Shown: positions 57,950-64,000 of the stretch, one piece after another
Layout of the letters: the number at the start of each line of letters is the position of its first letter
Numbering within the stretch: position 1 is the stretch's first letter
DNA from: JACKHA01 sp041401985
Lineage (GTDB): Bacteria; Planctomycetota; Phycisphaerae; Phycisphaerales; UBA1924
DNA: 64,000 nucleotides
Direction: 5' to 3'
Assembly (NCBI GenBank): GCA_041401985.1
Contig: JAWKTE010000020.1
Span: forward strand, 1 to 64,000
Program-made: the position numbers and the translations under genes
The notes under the pieces: generated by a model
Seen by the model: only the letters and a program-made list of their open reading frames with translations
Told to the model about the DNA's origin: nothing
The model's database searches: none

Positions 57950-58126
57950 CACGCAACGCTCCCTGTTGCCGCGGCACCACGCGGTCGCCCGATCCCCACC
58001 GAGGGCGTGCAAGTTTTAGGACGCGCGGGGCGTCGGCGTCGGGGAGAAATAGGGTCGGCAGGCTTTGCGCCGGCGTGGCATGGTGGTTGAATGGTGTCGG
58101 GCACAACCCAAGACCGGAGGATTCCC

Positions 58127-58207
58127 ATGGCCCGAGCACTCGTTCTTTCCGCGACGCAGCAGCGCATCCTCTTCCTGTCGATCCTGTCGTTCCTGACGCT
58201 GTGCTGA
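58127..58207 (+). CDS. 26-residue hydrophobic peptide with a strong ribosome binding site
   Basis: The ATG is preceded by CGGAGGATTCCC, a near-perfect Shine-Dalgarno site at ideal distance. The peptide is MARALVLSATQQRILF then LSILSFLTLC, a short charged/polar N-terminus with a hydrophobic C-terminal half ending in cysteine; the stop is TGA. About 30 bases later a stem CAGCCGCCC / GGGGCGGCTG follows. It is isolated between two minus-strand genes. It could be a membrane peptide or regulatory leader. No homology is recognised. Confidence 0.5.
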   Translation: MARALVLSATQQRILFLSILSFLTLC

Positions 58208-58283
58208 GGTGATTCTGGTTGTGATGCAGATGGAAAACAGCCGCCCTCGGTGGGGCGGCTGGTCGTGCGCGCGGGCGAGCAGG

Positions 58284-58369
58284 TTGGAGCACCCGGCGGC
58301 TGCGCCGCCGACACAGGTTGGAAACCTGTGCCACCTGAGGCCGACACAGGTTGGAAGCCTGTGCCACCT
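58284..58369. repeat. Gene-end hairpin repeat, duplicated copy
   Basis: TTGGAGCACC, CGGCGGCTGCGCCGCCG stem and ACAGGTTGGAAACCTGT stem, as at 8160, followed by a second copy of the last stem (ACAGGTTGGAAGCCTGT). It ends nine bases before the stop of the cyclophilin gene at 58378. Confidence 0.8.
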
Positions 58370-58377
58370 GGATGCGG

Positions 58378-60639
58378 TCAGTTGAACTGGCCGCTGGTGA
58401 AGGGGGCGATGCCGGCGAAGTAGACGGGGTTGGACAGCGCGGGCTGCGAGGCCGAGCCGAGGCGGATGAGTTGGGCCAGGACCGGGACGGCGGTGGGCGT
58501 GGGGCTGCTGGTGTCGAAGGCCAGCACGGCGATGGTGTAGCGCTGGAACTGGTTGGGGTTCTGGGCGATCTTGGCGCGGACATCGTTGAGCAGCGCGCTG
58601 CCGTTCACGGAGATGTTGGTGCGGGCGTTGCTGGCCAGGGTCTGGAGCCCGGTCGTGACGGTGGAGCCGTCGGTGAAGCCGAACTCGAGCTGGTAGCGGA
58701 ACGTGACGCCGGCGGAGGCGGCGAAGGGGTTGTAGATCGCGATGATGTCGTCGACGTTTGGCCCGCCGCCGCCCGGGAGGAACCCGTTGGAGAAGTAGGC
58801 GGCGGTGCCGATCTCCGTGGGCAGGGGGGCGGCGACGGCCTCGTCGATCGCGTCGTAGAAGATGGTGGTCTGGCTCGCGACGGCGGTGCTGGCGTTCACA
58901 CGCAGCGTGAAGCGGACGTCGCTGGCGACCTCGGTCTCGGTGAAGGCGTCGCGGAGGTTGATCTGGCGGTGCCCGCCGCTGGGCGACAGGACGGTCACGA
59001 CGCTGGAGTCCACCGAGGAGCCGTCGTTGAAGAAGGCGGTGAGCGTGACAACCGAGCCGACGGTCGAGGCGTTCTGCAGGACGTCGAGGAATGCGACGCC
59101 GTTGGACGGGATCTCGGCGGCGGAGGTGAACGCGCGGGTCGCGCCGTTGCCGGTCGAGCCGGCGGCGGCGTGGGCGCGGCGTGTGGAGCCGGTTGAGGGC
59201 TTGATGCCTCCGTCGGTCTCGAACGTCGTGGCGACGGCGGCGATCGGCTGATCGGCCGAGACGCGGACGCCGTAGACCCCGTCGGGGATGTCGAAGCGGG
59301 ACATCTGGATCCCGCCGCGCCGGTAGGCGTCGAGCGGGCGGGTGACGGTGCGGATGGTGCCGGCGTTTGAGAAGATCTGGATCGTGACGGTGGTGTTGGT
59401 GTCGGAGAGGTTCAGGAAGGTGACGAAGGTTTCGCGGCTGGTGTCGTCGATTTCGACGCGGGGCAGGAGCCACTCCTGCTGGTCCTCGTTCAGGTTCGAG
59501 GCGTCGATGAACTGCTCGGAGACGCGACCGGCGTAGTCGGTGTGCTTGATGGACGCGATGAGCGGGATGAAGTCGGTGTTGTCCGGCGTGGAGACGGCGT
59601 CGCCGATGCCGCCCGAGTCGCGCGGCGTGGACCAGACCTCGATGGAGTACGGGGTCATGGGCAGGACGTCGAACTGGGCGTTGCCGTTGGTGTTGAAGAG
59701 GCGGAAGGTGTCGTGGGAGTTGGCCGCGAGTTCGCCGGTGGTGATGGTCTGGTCGCGGTCGACGACGCCCTGGTAGCGGATGATGATCTGGTAGACGACG
59801 TCGAAGTTGTTGGCGTTGCCGAGTTCGACGTCGGTGAGCACGCCGGGGCCGCGATAGCCGCCGGGGTAGACCAGGCGGTTCTCGAAGAAGTTCTCGGCGC
59901 CCTGGGCCTTGGCCATGGTGACGGCGACGACGTAGACGCCGTTGTCCTCGGTGAAGCCGGTAGTCGAGTTGTACGTGCCGCGGACCGGGGTGTCGCCGAA
60001 TGCGCCGGCGGAGGGGCTGGAGGAGATGTTGGGGTCGGAGGTGAGGTTCTCGATGTCGAGGTCGGCGATGGCCTGGACGACGGCCCAGGAGTCGTCGTCG
60101 GCGACGCGGCCGAAGACGGTGAACCGCTGGTCGACCAGGAACTGCAGGTCGGAGTTGTCCTCGAGGTTGATGAACCACTGGCTGGTGGCGGTGTTGGGGC
60201 CGGCCTTGGCGAACGACAGCGTGCGCTCGTCGTGGGCGCGGACGGGGCTGGCCTCGTCGGGCACGGCCGCGAAGGTCTGGACGGTGGTGAGGCCGTCCTC
60301 TTCGGTGAAGTGGAACCCGCCGCCCTGGAGGACCGCCAGGCCCGAGGTGGAGACCTGGGAGCGTCGGTGGAACAGCGAGTCGGCCCAGCGGCCGGACTCG
60401 AGGTAGTTGATGAAGTTGGCGGTGTAGGTCGGGGAGTCGTTCACGAAGAGTTCGACGTAGACGTTGCCCAGGCTGGTCTCGATCAGCGCGACGGGGTTGT
60501 CGACGTTCTCGAGGTCGCCGGTGGACGGGACGGTGGAGGGATCGAAGGCCAGGACGAGGCGACGCTCGAGCGACTCGAAGGCCTCGGCGAAGGGGGCGGC
60601 GTCGGCGGTGCGGGGACGGGTGAAAGAGGTCCGGGTCAT
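58378..60639 (-). CDS. LEPR-XLL-type exported cyclophilin (peptidylprolyl isomerase)
   Basis: 753 residues. The N-terminus has FESLERRLVL, matching the LEPR-XLL motif of planctomycete exported proteins, instead of a standard signal peptide. A cyclophilin-type PPIase domain follows (about 45-215): VALIETSLGNVYVELFVNDSPTYTANFINYLESG, SLFHRRS, VLQGGGFHF, TATSQWFINLEDN and FTVFGRV, keeping the catalytic Arg/Phe/Gln surroundings. The C-terminal ~500 residues are several beta-sandwich-like domains rich in Thr/Asn, of unknown function, perhaps adhesive. It may fold exported or cell-surface proteins. ATG at 60639 has GGAGAG upstream. Confidence 0.85.
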   Translation of the reverse strand: MTRTSFTRPRTADAAPFAEAFESLERRLVLAFDPSTVPSTGDLENVDNPVALIETSLGNVYVELFVNDSPTYTANFINYLESGRWADSLFHRRSQVSTSGLAVLQGGGFHFTEEDGLTTVQTFAAVPDEASPVRAHDERTLSFAKAGPNTATSQWFINLEDNSDLQFLVDQRFTVFGRVADDDSWAVVQAIADLDIENLTSDPNISSSPSAGAFGDTPVRGTYNSTTGFTEDNGVYVVAVTMAKAQGAENFFENRLVYPGGYRGPGVLTDVELGNANNFDVVYQIIIRYQGVVDRDQTITTGELAANSHDTFRLFNTNGNAQFDVLPMTPYSIEVWSTPRDSGGIGDAVSTPDNTDFIPLIASIKHTDYAGRVSEQFIDASNLNEDQQEWLLPRVEIDDTSRETFVTFLNLSDTNTTVTIQIFSNAGTIRTVTRPLDAYRRGGIQMSRFDIPDGVYGVRVSADQPIAAVATTFETDGGIKPSTGSTRRAHAAAGSTGNGATRAFTSAAEIPSNGVAFLDVLQNASTVGSVVTLTAFFNDGSSVDSSVVTVLSPSGGHRQINLRDAFTETEVASDVRFTLRVNASTAVASQTTIFYDAIDEAVAAPLPTEIGTAAYFSNGFLPGGGGPNVDDIIAIYNPFAASAGVTFRYQLEFGFTDGSTVTTGLQTLASNARTNISVNGSALLNDVRAKIAQNPNQFQRYTIAVLAFDTSSPTPTAVPVLAQLIRLGSASQPALSNPVYFAGIAPFTSGQFN

Positions 60640-61058
60640 CCGCTGCTCTCCTGGTGCGTCCGTGCTGGGACGGGGGTTGGACATCGGTTTCGGCGGGGCT
60701 TGGGTGCGCCGCGGGTTTGGTTTGGGGGCCCTGTCGCGGCGCGAGGCCGCGGGTTGGTCCATCGGGGATCAGAGGGCGTGTCCGTGAGGAACGCCGGGAT
60801 GGCCCGATGGTGCGGACCCGCTGGGCGTCGGGTCCGGGGGTTCGCCCCGGCTCGCGGTGCCCGTGGGGGCATGGTAGCGGGACCGGGGCGTGGCCGGGGC
60901 GGGCGTGCCGCCTGTGGCTGTTTCAGCGTATCGGGGCGGGGGGTTGCGGGCAAGAGGGTTGTTTGGAGTGGGGCAGCGAGGGGAGCGGAACCGGGTGGGT
61001 GCGGCGCGGTGCGGGGAGTCCGGGCGGGTCGGGTGGCCGCCGCGGGTAGGATGGAGGC
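60640..61058. other. Intergenic region, no gene seen
   Basis: The 419 bases between the divergent cyclophilin and zinc-ribbon genes are G-rich, with open frames in several phases but no recognisable domain, promoter consensus or RNA motif. Only the GGAGAG site of the cyclophilin gene is identifiable. Confidence 0.5.
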
Positions 61059-61505
61059 ATGGAAGTTGCCCGGACCGATCCCGGCGAGGTGCGGGGGGCG
61101 TGGTGCCCCGCCTGCGGGCAGGCGCGGGGCATCCGGCGGGAGCGGCGGACGAGGCAACTCGACGCGTCCGACCTTGTGGTCGCGGCGATCTTCGGCCTGA
61201 TCGGGGCGATGCTGGCTTGTCTTGGCCGCACGAGCACGCGGCTGCGATGCCCGTCGTGCCAGTGCCAGTTTCCCGAACCGATGGGTGCGGTGCGGGGATT
61301 CGTTCTTGTCACGCTCTTCGCGACGGTGTTCGGAACGGCGGCGTACTGGCTCCTGTCGGACGTCGCCGACGAGGCCATCGCCTGGCTCGGGGTTGCCGCC
61401 GTTGCGTTGCTTGGCTGCGCGGTCTACGTCGCCGTCGTGAAGGCCGTACTCCGTCGCTGGAGTTTGTGGCGCCGGAGCACCCAGACCACCACGACCGAGC
61501 GCTGA
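61059..61505 (+). CDS. Small zinc-ribbon membrane protein
   Basis: 148 residues. Two Cys-X2-Cys pairs (CPAC near residue 16 and CPSC near residue 64) bracket a first hydrophobic segment (LVVAAIFGLIGAMLACLG); two more membrane segments follow (FVLVTLFATVFGTAAYWLL and AIAWLGVAAVALLGCAVYVAVV). The basic C-terminus suggests a cytoplasmic end. No family or function recognised. It is convergent with ubiD. Confidence 0.65.
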   Translation: MEVARTDPGEVRGAWCPACGQARGIRRERRTRQLDASDLVVAAIFGLIGAMLACLGRTSTRLRCPSCQCQFPEPMGAVRGFVLVTLFATVFGTAAYWLLSDVADEAIAWLGVAAVALLGCAVYVAVVKAVLRRWSLWRRSTQTTTTER

Positions 61506-61550
61506 AGTTCTCCGTTCGCGGCTGGCGCAAGAGATGTGAAAGTCCGCGCT

Positions 61551-63668
61551 TCACAAGGCCGGCTGGAACGCCGCGAGCCCGTACTCGCTCCAGCGCCGGT
61601 CGATCAGATCCCGGGTCGGCTGGTCGACGCGCAGCACCGGGGGCCACGGGCGGCAGGGCTCGTTGTTGGCCGCGTCGGCGGGTGAGCCCTTGGGCGTGGC
61701 GTCGAAGATGATGCACGAGTGGGGTGGGCAGTCGACGGTCGTCGCGTCGCGTCCGGGGTCCGAGTTGGCCAGCCAGTGGAAGAGGCAGTCGTCGGGCTTG
61801 GAGAGGTCGGCGTCGCGGCCCAGAAGGATGACGAAGGGCGGCAGGGCGGCGGCGAAGTTCGGATCGCGGGCCGAGGCGTCGCGGAAGGCGGAGGCGATGG
61901 AGTCGGCGACAACGCGGCCCCGCCCCGCGGCTTCGGGCTCGTCGAAGGCCCGGTCGGCGCGGACGAGGCACCAGCCCGGCAGGTTGTCGTGGATCGTGGC
62001 GCCGAGGATGTGGGGAAGGTCGAGCAGCAGGCGGGCGATCGCGGGGTCGTGGCGCGTGGCGGGCGTGAGGTCAGGGCGTCCGGCCTGCTCGCCACCGAGG
62101 CGGGGCGTGCAATCGAAGCCGATCTTGGTGCCGGCGCCGAGGTGGGGGGAGGCGTGGTCGAGGATGTCGAGCGGGCCGCGGACGCGTTCGATGTCGCGGG
62201 CGGGGGCGCAGTGCTTCGACGCGGCGGCGAGGACGGCGTGGTGGTCGTGGACATCGACGTCATGGTCCACGACGAAGATGCACTTGGTCCAGGACATCTG
62301 GCCCGCGCCCCAAACCGCGTGCATGACGCGCCGGGCGTGGAGGGGGTACTGCTTTTTGATCTTGATGAAGGCGCAGTTGTGGAACGCGCCAAACATCGGG
62401 AGGTCGTAGTCCTCGATGTCGTGGATGAGGGTCTTGAGCAGCGGGAGCATGATGCGCTCGGTGGCCTTGCCGAGGATGTAGTCCTCTTGGGGCGGGAGGC
62501 CCACGACGGTGGTGGGGTAGATCGGTTTGGCCCGCATCGTGACGGCGGTGACGGTGACGATGGGGTAGCGATCGGGGAGGGAGTAGAAGCCGGTGTGGTC
62601 GCCGAAGGGGCCTTCGACGACGGCGCCGGGGCCGGGGGAGTGCTGGGTGCCGAGTGCCGGGTGCTGTTTTGGTGGGGTGAAGCCGATTGGGCCGGCATCG
62701 TGTGAGGCGAAGCCCTCGATGACGATCTCGGCGTTGCCGGGGATGTGGAGCGGGACGGTCTTGGCGCGGGCCAGCGGGATGCCGCCGCGATTGAGGAAGC
62801 CGGCCATGAGCAGTTCGGAGATGCCTGGGGGCAGGGGTGCGGTGGCGGCGTAGGGGAGGATGGGCTCGGCGCCCAGGACGATGGCGACGGGCATGGGCTG
62901 GCCGAGTTTCTTCCAGGAGCGCCAGTGGGCCGCGCCGTCGTGGTGCATGTGCCAGTGCATGGCGAGGGTGCGCGGGCCGAGGAGCTGCACGCGGTACATG
63001 CCGATGTTGTGCGAGGCGGGCTTTGGGCTGTCGCGGTCGTCGGCGTGGATGGTGTGGACGCCGGCGAGGGTGATGTAGCGGCCGCGGTGGGTGGCGTCCC
63101 AGTCGGGGCCGTGGGAGAGGCCTGGGATGTTCGCGTTGATGTCGGCGGGCCAGTTGACGCCTGCGAGGTCGCCGTCCAGCGGCCAGCAGCGGATGATGGG
63201 CAGGCGGGTCAGGTCGATGGCGTCGCCGGTCAGGACGGTGTCGTGGTGCAGGGCGCGGCGGTTGCGTTTCGGGGCGATCTTGAGCAGCGGCAGGAACTGG
63301 CGGGCCTTGGCGAACGCCTCGGCGAGCGAGCGGGGCGGCTGGGGCTTGACGAGTGCGGCGATTCGGTCGGCGACGTCCTGGAAGGACCGGCCGAGCACGA
63401 GTTCCATCCGCCGGTAGGAGCCGAACGCGTTGATGAGCACCGGGATGTCGGAGCCCTCGACGTTCTCGAAGAGCACGGCGGGGCCGCCGAGGCGGTGGAA
63501 CCTGGGGTCGGTGGCCTGTGCGGCGGCGGACGGCGCATGAGGGGCGGGGCACTTGGAGAGCCGGTCGGCGATGGCGGCGATCTCGAGGATGGGCGAGACG
63601 CGGGCGCGGACGCGGACGAGTTCGCCTTCGCGTTCGAGCAGGGAGATGAGGTCGGAGAGCGTGCGCAT
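61551..63668 (-). CDS. UbiD family decarboxylase
   Basis: 705 residues, longer than the ~500 of E. coli UbiD. Prenylated-flavin-dependent decarboxylase family: RTLSDLISLLEREGELVRV at the start, VLFENVEGSDIPVLINAFGS, LPIIRCWPLDG, ITLAGVHTI, RVQLLGPRTLAMHWHMHHDG (prFMN and metal contacts), then EIVIEGFASHDA, GPFGDHTGFYSLPDRYPIVTVTAVTMR (the Glu/Asp catalytic region), and VVDHDVDVHDHHAVLAAASKHC. The substrate is not evident; menaquinone/ubiquinone precursors or aromatic acids are family options. A heptamer repeat adds about ten residues after position 334. The start at 63668 is chosen because the domain begins at once. Confidence 0.92.
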   Translation of the reverse strand: MRTLSDLISLLEREGELVRVRARVSPILEIAAIADRLSKCPAPHAPSAAAQATDPRFHRLGGPAVLFENVEGSDIPVLINAFGSYRRMELVLGRSFQDVADRIAALVKPQPPRSLAEAFAKARQFLPLLKIAPKRNRRALHHDTVLTGDAIDLTRLPIIRCWPLDGDLAGVNWPADINANIPGLSHGPDWDATHRGRYITLAGVHTIHADDRDSPKPASHNIGMYRVQLLGPRTLAMHWHMHHDGAAHWRSWKKLGQPMPVAIVLGAEPILPYAATAPLPPGISELLMAGFLNRGGIPLARAKTVPLHIPGNAEIVIEGFASHDAGPIGFTPPKQHPALGTQHSPGPGAVVEGPFGDHTGFYSLPDRYPIVTVTAVTMRAKPIYPTTVVGLPPQEDYILGKATERIMLPLLKTLIHDIEDYDLPMFGAFHNCAFIKIKKQYPLHARRVMHAVWGAGQMSWTKCIFVVDHDVDVHDHHAVLAAASKHCAPARDIERVRGPLDILDHASPHLGAGTKIGFDCTPRLGGEQAGRPDLTPATRHDPAIARLLLDLPHILGATIHDNLPGWCLVRADRAFDEPEAAGRGRVVADSIASAFRDASARDPNFAAALPPFVILLGRDADLSKPDDCLFHWLANSDPGRDATTVDCPPHSCIIFDATPKGSPADAANNEPCRPWPPVLRVDQPTRDLIDRRWSEYGLAAFQPAL
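62639..62666. repeat. Heptamer repeat (RGTGCYG) x4 inside ubiD
   Basis: AGTGCTG GGTGCCG AGTGCCG GGTGCTG head to tail, in frame, encoding HPALGTQHS on the minus strand in a loop of the decarboxylase. Four copies, like the octamer arrays, but a different word. Confidence 0.8.
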
Positions 63669-63674
63669 GGGAGA

Positions 63675-63855
63675 GGACTCACCGCAGTGACGCAGAGTAC
63701 GCAGAGGGAGGCGATGTGATGGGTGTGGTCGATCGGGGGCCGAGGTCGACCGAGGGTGGCGAGGTGTCTCCCGATGCCCGCGGGCTTCACCGGTGTATCC
63801 TGCATTCCTCGTGTCCTGCCTTCCTCTGCGCCCTCCGCGTCTCTGCGGTGAGTCC
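63675..63855. repeat. Inverted pair of 9-bp tandem arrays
   Basis: ACCGCAGTG ACGCAGAGT ACGCAGAGG at 63681-63707 and, inverted, CCTCTGCGC CCTCCGCGT CTCTGCGGT at 63823-63849. The outer 13 bases GGACTCACCGCAG (63675-63687) and CTGCGGTGAGTCC (63843-63855) are perfectly inverted. They lie just before the starts of the divergent ubiD and methyltransferase genes. Confidence 0.85.
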
Positions 63856-63871
63856 ATGGTTGGAGACTTGA

Positions 63872-64000
63872 TGAGCGGTGATCGGTCCAAGTGGCAGGCG
63901 GCGGATTACGCGGCGGTGGCGGACTGGCCGGGGTACTTCGCGGCTGTTTCGGGCAAGCCGGCGCGGGAGACGCTGGTGGCCGCCCTCGATGCGTTCGACG
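63872..64000 (+). CDS. SAM-dependent methyltransferase, partial (window end)
   Basis: Only the first 43 codons are in the window. The sequence SGDRSKWQAADYAAVAD, WPGYFAAVSGKPARETLVAAL resembles the N-terminus of small class I methyltransferases of the rhizobial/tellurite-resistance type, in which the SAM-binding motif I would come right after. Assignment rests on this N-terminal likeness alone. Confidence 0.5.

Overview
The window is GC-rich bacterial chromosome. It most likely comes from a planctomycete of the class Phycisphaerae. The pointers are: two exported proteins with the short C-terminal dockerin-like tail (Cys-Pro-Ala-Asp, then an Asn/Asp-Asp-Phe-Phe pattern) common in Phycisphaerales; an exported cyclophilin with an N-terminal LEPR-XLL-like motif; rRNA genes that are not in one 16S-23S-5S operon; and lpxK plus lnt, which imply an outer membrane with lipid A and lipoproteins. 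This placement is inference from gene content. No 16S comparison was possible.

Layout. 0-5 kb: a minus-strand run (zinc-ribbon membrane protein, CPBP protease, small membrane protein, gpmI), a peroxiredoxin, and a DUF433/DUF5615 toxin-antitoxin pair. 5-15 kb: yggS, a MOSC protein, lpxK, uvrD, a Phd/RelE-type pair, infC with a probable AUC start, and miaB (frameshifted). 15-20 kb: a secreted SGNH hydrolase, a Panacea (DUF4065) antitoxin with a small partner, and a GIY-YIG nuclease gene split by a decayed IS630-type element. 20-27 kb: asnS, a TetR regulator, a DinB protein, a repeat-rich intergenic kilobase and a secreted propeller-like protein. 27-33 kb: three genes for a type IV pilus inner-membrane platform, the first apparently a PilM-PilN fusion. 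33.5-36.6 kb: 23S and 5S rRNA. 36.7-45.6 kb: a B12-type radical SAM protein, a damaged membrane-protein region, accD-lnt, a HEAT-repeat protein and a ComF-type protein. 46.3-47.7 kb: 16S rRNA with its own promoter, boxA-like site and terminator. 48-64 kb: lipoproteins, a damaged MgtC/DUF4010 gene, a damaged methylmalonyl-CoA mutase large subunit, a TPR lipoprotein, a 26-codon ORF with a strong ribosome binding site, the LEPR-XLL cyclophilin, a UbiD decarboxylase and the start of a methyltransferase.

The most unusual feature is a set of short repeats that enter genes without closing the frame. An 8-bp word (AGYGACGR), four copies in a row, lies in frame in uvrD, miaB and twice in asnS, and five copies carry the tetR stop codon. 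A 100-bp REPIN-like double palindrome lies in frame in lnt. A 7-bp word x4 lies in ubiD, and 9-bp words x3 form inverted arrays before two divergent genes. Larger hairpin repeats sit at gene 3' ends. I found no tRNA gene, no CRISPR array and no origin.

Several genes carry frameshifts (3.3, 14.4, 38.7-40, 49.7 and 50.9-52.2 kb). At least two fall in or beside G/C runs. Their clustering suggests locally poor sequence as much as real decay, so those genes are reported with both possibilities open.
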